Positions 15,645-23,033 of a stretch of DNA of 36,477 nt are shown here, piece by piece (positions within the stretch are counted from its first letter, which is position 1; every line of letters starts with the position of its first letter). A program made the position numbers and the translations under genes. Source of the DNA: Bacteroidaceae bacterium (GTDB lineage Bacteria; Bacteroidota; Bacteroidia; Bacteroidales; Bacteroidaceae); assembly GCA_024401305.1 (NCBI GenBank), contig JAKSLI010000033.1, positions 1-36,477 of the forward strand. Direction: 5' to 3'. The notes under the pieces were generated by a model. It ran no database searches. It was not told where the DNA came from and saw nothing but the letters and a program-made list of their open reading frames with translations.

Positions 15645-15663
15645 CAACAGAAATGGCAAAAAA
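15645..15663 (+). repeat. Direct repeat CAACAGAAATGGCAAAAAA, copy 2
   Basis: Identical over 19 bases to 15321-15339. It lies about 50-70 bases upstream of the predicted GH97 transcription start, a position compatible with a regulator site. Confidence 0.9.
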
Positions 15664-15698
15664 GGGTGTGTTTACTTGCGGTTTTCTTGAAATAATTA

Positions 15699-15706
15699 TA
15701 CTTTTG
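15699..15706 (+). promoter_or_regulatory. -7 box for GH97 (predicted leaderless)
   Basis: TACTTTTG ends four bases before the ATG at 15711, so the predicted start of transcription (about 15711-15713) falls in the start codon itself. Confidence 0.65.
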
Positions 15707-15710
15707 CATT

Positions 15711-17723
15711 ATGAAAAAGCTTGTATCTTGTTTTATTCTAATGTGTGTTGCCATTGTTGCAAATGCGAAACAATGGACGGTTTCATCACCTGACAACCAG
15801 TTGAAGGTTACCGTTGAGGCTGGCAGAACGCTTACATGGACGATCGCCCATGAAAACACTGTGGTGCTTGCTCCATCTGCCATTTCCCTGAACCTCGGCA
15901 GTGATGGCGTGCTCGGCGCCAATGCGAAGGTTAAGGGCGCTGCTGCCAAGACTTTCAACGAGACAATTAGCCCTGTTGCATACAAGAAGGCTACCGTTGA
16001 GAACAGCTACACGCAGCTCCTTCTCAACTGCAATGGCGGCTACAAGGTGGAGTTCCGCGTGTATAACGACGCTGCTGCCTATCGTTTCGTTACCGAGAAG
16101 AAGGGCAAGATTAAGGTGATCGACGAGACTGCCGAGTTCAATTTCAACAGCGACTACAAGGCGTTCATACCATATATCAACGACAATCGCGGTGGTTACA
16201 AGTACAGCTATTCGTTCGAAAGCTACTATGACGAAAAGCCCCTCTCGCAGATGTATGCCGATTCGCTCGCCATCACTCCGCTTCTCGTGGATATTGAAGG
16301 CGGCAAGAAGGCTGCGATAATGGAAGCCGACCTCGACGATTACGCGGGAATGTTTCTTGTAAAGGGCGACAAGCCGAACTCTCTGAAGGCTGCTTTCGCT
16401 CCTCTCCCTCTCGAAGGCGATTGGGGCGGTTGGATGGAAATGAACTATATTCCATCGAAGTGCGCCGACTACATTGCTGAAACAGATGGCGCGAGGGCTT
16501 TCCCTTGGCGTGCTGTCGTGGTAAGCACGGATGATAGCCAACTGCTTTCTTGCGACCTCTCGGTAAGACTTGGCAAGAAGTCGCAACTTGCTGATACTTC
16601 ATGGATCAAGCCGGGTAAGGTGGCTTGGGATTGGTGGAACACTACAAATGTCACTGGCGTTGACTTCAAGGCTGGCATGAACACCGACACTTACAAATAC
16701 TTCATTGATTTCGCGGCTGCCAACAAGCTTGAATACATCATCATCGACTGCGGTTGGAGTGGCAGCAAGAACGACTGGAAGGGCAGCACGCTGATGCATT
16801 GTGTTCCGGAAATCAATCTTGAGGAAATCATCGCCCATGGCAACAAGAAGGGTGTCGGCGTGATCCTCTGGGCTAGCTGGGCTTTGTGCGACAAGGAGCA
16901 TGACATAGCCTTCCCCCACTATGCGAAGATGGGCGTGAAGGGCTTCAAGGTGGATTTCCTTGATGCCGACGACCAGAAGATGATTCGCTCGATGAAGAAA
17001 ATCGTGCAGACTGCTGCCGACAACCATCTGCTCATCGACCTTCACGGCATGAAGCCTACCGGTCTTCAGTATGCTTATCCGAACATCGTGAACTTCGAGG
17101 GCGTGAAGGGTCTTGAGAACTGCAAGTGGGCTGGCATGGAAGGCGACCAGTCGAAAGAAGACTTCCTTCGCTATGACGTGAGCATTCCGTTCATCCGCAC
17201 CCTCTGCGGACCTATGGACTACACTCCTGGTGCCATGAACAATGCGCAGCGAAACATGTTCCGACCTATCAACGACCATCCGATGAGTCAGGGCACACGC
17301 GTTCATCAGATGGCTATGTACACCATGTACGATGCACCGCTGCAGATGCTTTCCGATTCGCCTACTGCTTACATGAGGAACCAGACATGTACGGACTTCA
17401 TCGCTGCCGTGCCTACTACATTCGATGAGTCGATTCCGTTGGAGAGTAGGGTGGGAGAGTACTGCACCGTCGCTCGCAGAAAAGGCGGCGATTGGTGGGT
17501 AGCAGCAATGACAAACTGGACTCCTAGACAGCACAAGCTCTCTCTCGATTTCCTTCCTGCGGGCAAGGAATTCAATATTGTGATCTTCCAGGATGGCGCT
17601 AACGCAGATACGGAAGCCACTGACTACAAGAGGCTCACTGCTACGGTCAATTCCACTGCCGTGCTTAATGTGAACATGGCTCCAGGTGGCGGTTGGACTG
17701 CGCATATCTCGCCTGTGGAATAA
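15711..17723 (+). CDS. GH97 family retaining alpha-glycosidase (alpha-galactosidase type)
   Basis: A 670-aa glycoside hydrolase with a signal peptide (cleavage near residue 19, VANA-K), an N-terminal beta-sandwich (WTVSSPDNQLKVTVEAG onward), a (beta/alpha)8 barrel from about residue 300 (AWDWWNTTNVTGVDFKAGMN, YIIIDCGWSG) and a C-terminal beta domain. The barrel segment KGFKVDFLDADDQ places Asp415, which corresponds to the nucleophile of the retaining GH97b alpha-galactosidase of Bacteroides thetaiotaomicron as I recall it; inverting SusB-type members lack this Asp. So a retaining mechanism on alpha-galactosides is likely. Transcription is predicted to start at the ATG. Its stop directly abuts the stop of the convergent asparaginase. 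Confidence 0.95.
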   Translation: MKKLVSCFILMCVAIVANAKQWTVSSPDNQLKVTVEAGRTLTWTIAHENTVVLAPSAISLNLGSDGVLGANAKVKGAAAKTFNETISPVAYKKATVENSYTQLLLNCNGGYKVEFRVYNDAAAYRFVTEKKGKIKVIDETAEFNFNSDYKAFIPYINDNRGGYKYSYSFESYYDEKPLSQMYADSLAITPLLVDIEGGKKAAIMEADLDDYAGMFLVKGDKPNSLKAAFAPLPLEGDWGGWMEMNYIPSKCADYIAETDGARAFPWRAVVVSTDDSQLLSCDLSVRLGKKSQLADTSWIKPGKVAWDWWNTTNVTGVDFKAGMNTDTYKYFIDFAAANKLEYIIIDCGWSGSKNDWKGSTLMHCVPEINLEEIIAHGNKKGVGVILWASWALCDKEHDIAFPHYAKMGVKGFKVDFLDADDQKMIRSMKKIVQTAADNHLLIDLHGMKPTGLQYAYPNIVNFEGVKGLENCKWAGMEGDQSKEDFLRYDVSIPFIRTLCGPMDYTPGAMNNAQRNMFRPINDHPMSQGTRVHQMAMYTMYDAPLQMLSDSPTAYMRNQTCTDFIAAVPTTFDESIPLESRVGEYCTVARRKGGDWWVAAMTNWTPRQHKLSLDFLPAGKEFNIVIFQDGANADTEATDYKRLTATVNSTAVLNVNMAPGGGWTAHISPVE

Positions 17724-18773
17724 CTATCTTCCGAACTCCCCGGCAATAGCTGTCTGCATAGCCGCCTTCACTCTCTGTTGGTCCTTGTGTTCTCCCTGCA
17801 TCACCATGAGTTTCGTGACGGTGGCTTCCACTGTGGCATCTTCTCCACTTATGACGCCTGCTTGCGAGAGGTGGTAGCCTGTGTCGTAGCGCCCCATCTC
17901 CACCTTTCCCGAGAGGCATTGGCTTACATTAATTATATTGACACCCTTGTCGGTAGCCTTCTTTAGCAGGTCTATCATCCAAGGTTGCTGCGGAGCATTG
18001 CCGCTGCCGTATGTTCGCATCACGACGGAACGCAGTTCGGGAGCATCGGTAACATGAGAGATTATGCTCTCCTGAACGCCCGGGAAGAGAGAGAACACCA
18101 CCACATTCGGGTCAATCTGCTTGTGGGTTACAAGCGGTTTGCTGAAGTCGGGCTTCAGTATGTTTGCCTCGTGGTAATTGATGTTTATGCCGGCATCGCC
18201 GAGATGCGGGTAGTTGAACGAGTCGAACGCAGCGAAGCCTTCCGCATTTATCTTTGTGGCACGGTTGCCGCGAAGGAGTTTTCCACTGAAATATATGCAA
18301 ACTTCCGGAACGATAGGCAGTCCGTCCTTATACGCCGCAGCCACCTCAATGCTTGTGATAAGGTTCTCCTTTCCGTCTGTGCGAAGCTTGCCGATAGGCA
18401 GTTGGCTACCCGTAAGCACCACAGGCTTTGTGAGATTCTCAAGCATGAACGAAAGTGCTGAGGCTGTGTAAGCCATCGTGTCGGTGCCATGGAGGATGAC
18501 GAAGCCATGGTAGTCGTGGTAGTTGTTTTCTATTATCTCCACCATCTGCACCCACTTCTCAGGCTGCATGTCGCTGGAGTCAATCGGCGGTTCAAACTGA
18601 TAGGTATCGACGCTAATGCTTATCCGCTTGAATTCCGGCACACATTCCATGAGGTGGTCGAAGTCCAACGGCTCCAATGCACCCGTCTTTGGATTCTCGT
18701 CCATGCCGATTGTTCCACCGGTATAAATGAGCAGAACACGCTTTTCTGTAGGATAATTATGGTTGTTTTTCAT
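17724..18773 (-). CDS. ansA: Type I L-asparaginase
   Basis: A 349-aa cytosolic asparaginase hydrolysing L-Asn to L-Asp and ammonia. The first catalytic Thr lies in IYTGGTIGM (residues 16-24, Thr21), the second in ILHGTDTMAYTASAL (near residue 100), followed by VVLTGSQLPIG and the Lys-containing RTDGKENL. No signal peptide is seen, which separates it from periplasmic type II enzymes. It is transcribed divergently from uxaC across a 7-bp repeat tract, with a TAATTTTG box at 18796. The 3' end meets the GH97 stop with no base between (TAACTA), and no terminator is visible for either. Confidence 0.95.
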   Translation of the reverse strand: MKNNHNYPTEKRVLLIYTGGTIGMDENPKTGALEPLDFDHLMECVPEFKRISISVDTYQFEPPIDSSDMQPEKWVQMVEIIENNYHDYHGFVILHGTDTMAYTASALSFMLENLTKPVVLTGSQLPIGKLRTDGKENLITSIEVAAAYKDGLPIVPEVCIYFSGKLLRGNRATKINAEGFAAFDSFNYPHLGDAGININYHEANILKPDFSKPLVTHKQIDPNVVVFSLFPGVQESIISHVTDAPELRSVVMRTYGSGNAPQQPWMIDLLKKATDKGVNIINVSQCLSGKVEMGRYDTGYHLSQAGVISGEDATVEATVTKLMVMQGEHKDQQRVKAAMQTAIAGEFGR

Positions 18774-18795
18774 TTCTTAATCAATTTTATGTGAG

Positions 18796-18803
18796 CAAAA
18801 TTA
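18796..18803 (-). promoter_or_regulatory. ansA: -7 box for ansA
   Basis: CAAAATTA on plus reads TAATTTTG on minus. The leader is about 16 bases. The -33 region falls in the CACTAAA repeat. Confidence 0.72.
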
Positions 18804-18810
18804 AGAAAAA

Positions 18811-18838
18811 CACTAAACACTAAACACTAAACACTAAA
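18811..18838. repeat. Tandem CACTAAA repeat, 4 perfect copies
   Basis: Four exact 7-bp units lie between the two divergent -7 boxes (ansA at 18796-18803, uxaC at 18847-18854). The reverse complement unit GTTTAGT is the same as at 7148-7178. Confidence 0.95.
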
Positions 18839-18846
18839 TTTTTTCA

Positions 18847-18854
18847 TAACTTTG
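18847..18854 (+). promoter_or_regulatory. uxaC: -7 box for uxaC
   Basis: TAACTTTG. The predicted start is near 18861, leaving a leader of about 143 bases that contains GACTTAT / ATAAGTC half-sites (18910-18934). Confidence 0.7.
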
Positions 18855-18909
18855 CAGCATACAACCTTAATATTGCTAACTACACTTAGCAGAAAATCAA
18901 TGAATCTGA

Positions 18910-18934
18910 CTTATCCGCCTTATACATAAGTCTC
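18910..18934. promoter_or_regulatory. GACTTAT...ATAAGTC inverted repeat in the uxaC leader
   Basis: Arms GACTTAT (18910-18916) and ATAAGTC (18928-18934) with an internal CTTAT-AC-ATAAG, and a further ATAAGT just after. Similar half-sites occur at 15385-15427 before GH97. This may be an operator for a carbohydrate regulator or only leader structure. Confidence 0.4.
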
Positions 18935-19003
18935 ATAAGTTTTATTTATTGACTAGAATATAACTGACAATTCAGAACTAATAACTTAAAACCAAAATAC
19001 TAT

Positions 19004-20410
19004 ATGAAGAAATTTATGGACGAAAACTTCCTGCTTGACAACGAAGTGTCACAGGAACTTTACCACCAGCATGCGGCTAAGATGCCTATCATCGACTACC
19101 ACTGTCACCTCATCCCTGCTATGGTAGCTAACGACCACAAGTTCAAGTCAATCACTGAACTTTGGCTTGGCGGCGACCACTACAAGTGGCGTGCTATGCG
19201 TACTAACGGTGTTGACGAGCGCTTCTGCACTGGCAAGGATACATCTGACTGGGAGAAGTTCGAGAAGTGGGCTGAGACAGTGCCTTACACTTACCGCAAC
19301 CCTCTCTACCACTGGACTCACCTTGAGCTCAAGACTGGTTTCGGCATCGACAAGCTCCTCTCTCCAAAGACTGCTCGTGAGATCTTCGAAGAGTGTAACG
19401 ACAAGCTCCAGAACGATCCTTCTTACACTGCTCGCGGTTTCATGCGTCGTTACAACGTAGAGCTCGTTTGTACTACTGACGACCCAATCGACGACCTTCG
19501 TTACCACAAGCAGACTGTTGAGTCTAACTTCGAAATCCGCATGATTCCTGCTTGGCGTCCTGACAAGGCTATGGCTGTTGACAACACAGCAAACTTTGCT
19601 GCATACGTTCATCAGCTTGAAGAGGCTGCTGGCGTTACTATCTCTAACTTCCAGAGCTTCATCGACGCTATCCAGAAGCGCCACGACTTCTTCCACGAGA
19701 ATGGTTGCCGCCTTTCTGACCACGGTATCGAAGAGTTCTACGATGAGCCTTACACAGACTCTCAGATTGAAACAATCTTCGAAAAGGCTATGCGCGAGCA
19801 GGAACTCTCTAAGGAAGAGGTTCGCCAGTTCAAGCACTGCATGCTCAAGGTCTTCGCTGAGCAGGATTACGAGGCAGGATGGACACAGCAGTACCACTAT
19901 GGCGCTATCCGTGACAACAACTCAAAGATGTTCAACATCCTCGGTCCTGACACAGGTTTCGACTCTATCGGTGAGTTCAATACAGCTAAGGCTATGAGCC
20001 ACTTCCTCAACGAACTCAACGCAGAAGGCAAACTCACACGCACTATCCTCTATACTCTCAACCCATGTGCCAACGAGGTTATCGCTACTATGCTCGGTAA
20101 CTTCCAGGACGGTTCTTGCCCAGGTAAGATCCAGTTCGGTTCAGGTTGGTGGTTCAACGATCAGCTCGATGGTATGCGTCGTCAGATGGATGCTCTCTCA
20201 GTGCTCGGTCTTCTCTCTCGCTTCGTAGGTATGTTGACAGACTCTCGCTCATTCCTCTCTTACCCACGCCACGAGTACTTCCGTCGTCTCCTCTGTAACA
20301 TCCTTGGTACAGATGTTGAGAAGGGTCTTATCCCATACGACATGGAGAACCTCTCTCGCATGGTTGAGGATATCTCTTACAACAACGCAAAGAACTACTT
20401 CAAGTTCTAA
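19004..20410 (+). CDS. uxaC: Glucuronate isomerase
   Basis: A 468-aa uronate isomerase converting D-glucuronate to D-fructuronate (and galacturonate to tagaturonate), first step of hexuronate breakdown. The metal-binding motif DYHCHL (31-36, His33 and His35) opens the barrel. Other family blocks are WKAMR-like YKWRAMRTNGV, LVCTTDDPIDDLRYH, and FGSGWWFNDQLDGMRRQMDALS near the C-terminus, followed by the end MVEDISYNNAKNYF. Codon bias resembles highly expressed genes here. No other uxu/kdg gene is next to it. Promoter box at 18847; half element D and a terminator follow. Confidence 0.97.
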   Translation: MKKFMDENFLLDNEVSQELYHQHAAKMPIIDYHCHLIPAMVANDHKFKSITELWLGGDHYKWRAMRTNGVDERFCTGKDTSDWEKFEKWAETVPYTYRNPLYHWTHLELKTGFGIDKLLSPKTAREIFEECNDKLQNDPSYTARGFMRRYNVELVCTTDDPIDDLRYHKQTVESNFEIRMIPAWRPDKAMAVDNTANFAAYVHQLEEAAGVTISNFQSFIDAIQKRHDFFHENGCRLSDHGIEEFYDEPYTDSQIETIFEKAMREQELSKEEVRQFKHCMLKVFAEQDYEAGWTQQYHYGAIRDNNSKMFNILGPDTGFDSIGEFNTAKAMSHFLNELNAEGKLTRTILYTLNPCANEVIATMLGNFQDGSCPGKIQFGSGWWFNDQLDGMRRQMDALSVLGLLSRFVGMLTDSRSFLSYPRHEYFRRLLCNILGTDVEKGLIPYDMENLSRMVEDISYNNAKNYFKF

Positions 20411-20425
20411 ATCTTCAATAAATGG

Positions 20426-20482
20426 CGATTGCCGTTATCGAGGCTAATAGCTGATGGCAAATGACTAACTGCCAAAGGCAAT
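20426..20482 (+). repeat. Half element D after uxaC
   Basis: A small hairpin CGAT-7 bases-ATCG (20426-20440) leads into 7-bp units AGGCTAA, TAGCTGA, TGGCAAA, TGACTAA, CTGCCAA, AGGCAAT (20441-20482). The fourth base of every unit is C. The hairpin-then-GAGGCTA start matches the left half of elements A and C. Confidence 0.65.
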
Positions 20483-20490
20483 GAAAACTA

Positions 20491-20528
20491 CAGCGATGCA
20501 TCTTGGATGAAGGTGCATCGCTGTTTTC
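20491..20528 (+). terminator. Terminator after uxaC
   Basis: Fourteen-bp stem CAGCGATGCATCTT (20491-20504) with AAGGTGCATCGCTG (20510-20523), a 5-base loop, one G-T pair and a following TTTTC. Confidence 0.88.
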
Positions 20529-20579
20529 ATTTCTGACTCATGTTAAAGCGGGGCACTTGTAGTATAGGGTACGCAGAGT

Positions 20580-20608
20580 GTTCCCTAGTTTGTTCCCTAG
20601 TTTGTTCC
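20580..20608. repeat. 12-bp tandem repeat GTTCCCTAGTTT
   Basis: Two exact copies (20580-20591, 20592-20603) plus GTTCC. It lies between the uxaC terminator and the serpin 3' end. No role can be read from it. Confidence 0.9.
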
Positions 20609-20617
20609 GACAGGAGG

Positions 20618-21910
20618 TTATCCTGCCTTTGGGTTATTAACAACGCCAAGGAAGAGGATGACGCCAGTTGTCTTCTCGCGCATACCGAAGATGAATGGTC
20701 GGTTGAGAATAAGTGAAGGTCTCTCTACTGTAGGTCCTCCGCCAGTACTGCCTCCTCCCATATCAGATACAGCAGCTCCTTCTGCACCATCCTCATCAAC
20801 AATGAACTTTGCTTTCTGCAAGGCTGATTGAATGTATATGCCTTGATCTGCTATGCCTTTAAAGTCTGCTGTAGATGCATTGAACATACTTGTACAGCCT
20901 AGATTCTTGAAACAGTCAGTCAATTCAACAGTGAAAGCAACTTCGTATTTTGGAATTGAAACATGGGCGGATTTAGTCTCTTTGCCATCAGACAGTTTTT
21001 TCCAGTTTTCTTTCATATAAGAAAAAGTAGATTTAAGCGTCTTGCCGTCTTCTGGAAGGGCAAAGAATAAATCAAATTTCTCAGACTTTCCCATATCAAA
21101 GAAGCCGATTCTCATATCATTGTCCTTATAATAAACTATTTTCTTATAAGCTTCCATGAAGTCTGTTGTTACCTGTCCGTCGCTTGTCGTGAATACATTT
21201 GGGTATGTCCAAAGCTTATCAAAGGCTTCTGTCCAAGGTGCTTTAACATACGTGGCGTTTAGAAGAGCGAATATATTAGGCAATTGGTTTGGGGCGTTTA
21301 TTAATGTTGGTATCATGCCGAAAGTCTTTTCAGAGCACCATTTGTTTATGTCGTTAACAGTCTTCTGCGTTTGCAGATCAGCAGGGTTCGTGTCAGCAAG
21401 GTACATGTCCTTCAACGTATTGATGAACGGCGACTTCATGGTCACGTTTTGGTTATACCAGATGGCATTGGAAGAAACGAACTTCACGGTAGGGTCAATC
21501 TGCGTAAGACCTTCCGTTAGGACATTGAAATAGCAGTTGATGCTTGATTTGCTCATGCCGTCAAGTCCAAGGAGAGCAGTTACCTCGCTGCTTGTTTTTC
21601 CGTTCGCACCGTTATTGAGCATGGCAAGGTCAACAGCCATGCTGAAAGGAGAGAATACCACATTCTCAGTATTATGCTCTTTCAGTATCTCTGCAAACAC
21701 ATTCCATGCGAAGTCGTTGGCTGCGCTATTAAGTTCAAGATACTTCTCCGGCACATTGATGCGACCTTCGGAGATGATGTTTTCAACCTTTTCTACAGGT
21801 TCCTCTGCAGGTACATCTACTATAGGATTGTCAGGAGTGATGTCATCCTGCGTGCTGTTGCATGATAGCAACGTGGCAATAGCCAGAGCAGAGAGAAATA
21901 GTTTTTTCAT
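20618..21910 (-). CDS. Serpin-family protease inhibitor, lipoprotein (miropin-like)
   Basis: A 430-aa serpin starting at the ATG at 21910, where a lipoprotein signal (SALAIATLLSC, Cys17) begins; the frame is open further upstream but lies beyond the promoter box at 21952. The core has NDFAWNVFAEIL, NVVFSPFSMAVDLAMLNNGA and the C-terminal signature NRPFIFGMREKTTGVILFLGVV. The hinge EDGAEGAAV (373-381) has the small residues needed for loop insertion, so it should inhibit by the serpin trap. By the 17-residue rule P1 falls near Thr389 in a very glycine-rich loop (384-392, MGGGSTGGG). It probably sits on the cell envelope and protects against proteases, as for miropin of Tannerella. Confidence 0.93.
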   Translation of the reverse strand: MKKLFLSALAIATLLSCNSTQDDITPDNPIVDVPAEEPVEKVENIISEGRINVPEKYLELNSAANDFAWNVFAEILKEHNTENVVFSPFSMAVDLAMLNNGANGKTSSEVTALLGLDGMSKSSINCYFNVLTEGLTQIDPTVKFVSSNAIWYNQNVTMKSPFINTLKDMYLADTNPADLQTQKTVNDINKWCSEKTFGMIPTLINAPNQLPNIFALLNATYVKAPWTEAFDKLWTYPNVFTTSDGQVTTDFMEAYKKIVYYKDNDMRIGFFDMGKSEKFDLFFALPEDGKTLKSTFSYMKENWKKLSDGKETKSAHVSIPKYEVAFTVELTDCFKNLGCTSMFNASTADFKGIADQGIYIQSALQKAKFIVDEDGAEGAAVSDMGGGSTGGGPTVERPSLILNRPFIFGMREKTTGVILFLGVVNNPKAG

Positions 21911-21951
21911 ATCAGTGTAAGGTTTAATTGGTTTCTGAGTTTTTTCTGCTG

Positions 21952-21959
21952 CAAAATTA
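21952..21959 (-). promoter_or_regulatory. -7 box for the serpin gene
   Basis: CAAAATTA on plus reads TAATTTTG on minus. The predicted start near 21945 gives a 35-base leader and rules out the longer upstream frame as the start. Confidence 0.72.
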
Positions 21960-22243
21960 TTAAGTATTTTTGTAACTAACAAACCATTCTTGAGATTGTA
22001 ATGCCATTTTTCGCGCAAAAAGAGGCTATATAACTGATTATCATGCAAATGCAAAAAACAAAATGCAATGTGTTTTGCGGCTGATGTTTCCTGAACAAAT
22101 CTTTTCTCTCGATACATTTCCACAAAACACCATTACAGTTTGTTTTTATTTATCACATTGATGTTCAATACATTACCCTACAAAATCTCAAATAAAGGCA
22201 TTGACATTTTACCTTTTCGTATTAGAATATCAAAGTTTTTTCG

Positions 22244-22251
22244 TAAATTTG
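22244..22251 (+). promoter_or_regulatory. -7 box for the secreted protein/regulator pair
   Basis: TAAATTTG, with a predicted start near 22258, about 20 bases before the ATG at 22278. Confidence 0.68.
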
Positions 22252-22277
22252 CCGAGTCATAACAATTTCAATCTTGC

Positions 22278-23033
22278 ATGAAGCAATACCTTTTCTTATT
22301 TATCTTGCTTTTCTCATCAGCAGCCTTCGCCCAAGATGTCTGGACGGAAGGAACAACTTGGGTTATTGATTTTAACGCCCAAATATGGGATGATGATGAG
22401 AAGAAAATGGTAGAACATCCTCAAACCTCCTACACCCTTACTTCGAGCGTGGAAGTGGAAGGCGTATCATACTTCCCCTTGGTAAGAACCATAGAAGAGA
22501 AAAGCTATATCGTCGCTTACATCCGCAGCGAACGTGGCGACTCTCTCGTGTATTCTAGGGTTGTTGGATTTGATGGTTATCTGTATCCGGACATGTTGCT
22601 TTTTGATTTCACCAAGAGCTTTGAATACGGTGACTCATTCCGTTATGGAACTGACATGGAAATACGTGAGATGTATATTAGTAATGACTATCCCATTGAA
22701 TACATCCACGATGTCATAGAAGAAGGAGACTGTCTGCCAATCTGGAATGACATGATATATAAATTAGGTCCTGTACATGGACCACTCGAACTGTTTTTTA
22801 TAAAAGGCGGTAATAATGGAAGCAAGCCCAAAACAACCAACGTTAGCCACATTCTTTTTGGTACAAGGAAAGGGGCTCATGCGGAAATAGACTTCGATCC
22901 TGCAACGGGCATTGTCCGTCGCTTTATATTCATTGATGAAAACAATCATATCTATGACCTACAAGGACGCAAGTTATGTTCCATTCCAGAGAAGGGCATA
23001 TACATTAAGAATGGTAAAAAATATATAAGATAA
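22278..23033 (+). CDS. Secreted protein with type IX-like C-terminal motif
   Basis: A 251-aa protein with a signal peptide (residues 1-18, ending AFAQ). The body is beta-rich (TTWVIDFNAQIWDDDEKKM, TSYTLTSSVEVEGVSYFPL). The C-terminus (IYDLQGRKLCSIPEKGIYI then NGKKYIR) is the short conserved tail seen on many Prevotella secreted proteins and resembles type IX secretion sorting tails. The rest is not a family I recognise. Its stop overlaps the start of the next gene (TAATG), so it is co-translated with a regulator of the TPR-TM-HTH type and may be its sensed partner or target; inference. Confidence 0.85.
   Translation: MKQYLFLFILLFSSAAFAQDVWTEGTTWVIDFNAQIWDDDEKKMVEHPQTSYTLTSSVEVEGVSYFPLVRTIEEKSYIVAYIRSERGDSLVYSRVVGFDGYLYPDMLLFDFTKSFEYGDSFRYGTDMEIREMYISNDYPIEYIHDVIEEGDCLPIWNDMIYKLGPVHGPLELFFIKGGNNGSKPKTTNVSHILFGTRKGAHAEIDFDPATGIVRRFIFIDENNHIYDLQGRKLCSIPEKGIYIKNGKKYIR

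Larger units (their letters stand above)
15242..15710. other. 469-bp divergent intergenic region
   Basis: Between the TonB receptor and GH97 genes. It holds a minus -7 box (15293), a plus -7 box (15699), two copies of a 19-bp direct repeat, a 67-base cruciform-like inverted repeat (15537-15603) and a cluster of CTTAT/ATAAG half-sites (15385-15427). No coding frame is convincing. Confidence 0.8.
21911..22277. other. 367-bp divergent intergenic region
   Basis: AT-rich. It contains the serpin -7 box (21952-21959, minus) and a plus -7 box (22244-22251). An open frame runs upstream from the serpin to 22123, but its residues look non-homologous. No RNA gene or element of the composite family is seen. 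Confidence 0.7.

Noticed and set aside
16599-17705. Long antisense open frame inside GH97 (368 codons)
   Set aside because: It lies opposite a well-conserved enzyme gene and its composition follows from the GH97 codons; no start signals or family motifs.
20610-20626. CAGGA...TCCTG hairpin over the serpin stop as a terminator
   Set aside because: The stem is only five bp and lacks a T-run.
21911-22123. In-frame N-terminal extension of the serpin
   Set aside because: A canonical lipoprotein signal starts at 21910 and the -7 box (21952-21959) lies inside the extension.
22201-22228. TTGACA-N16-TAGAAT resembling an E. coli-type promoter
   Set aside because: The Bacteroidetes primary sigma factor uses another consensus, and TAAATTTG at 22244 is better placed.
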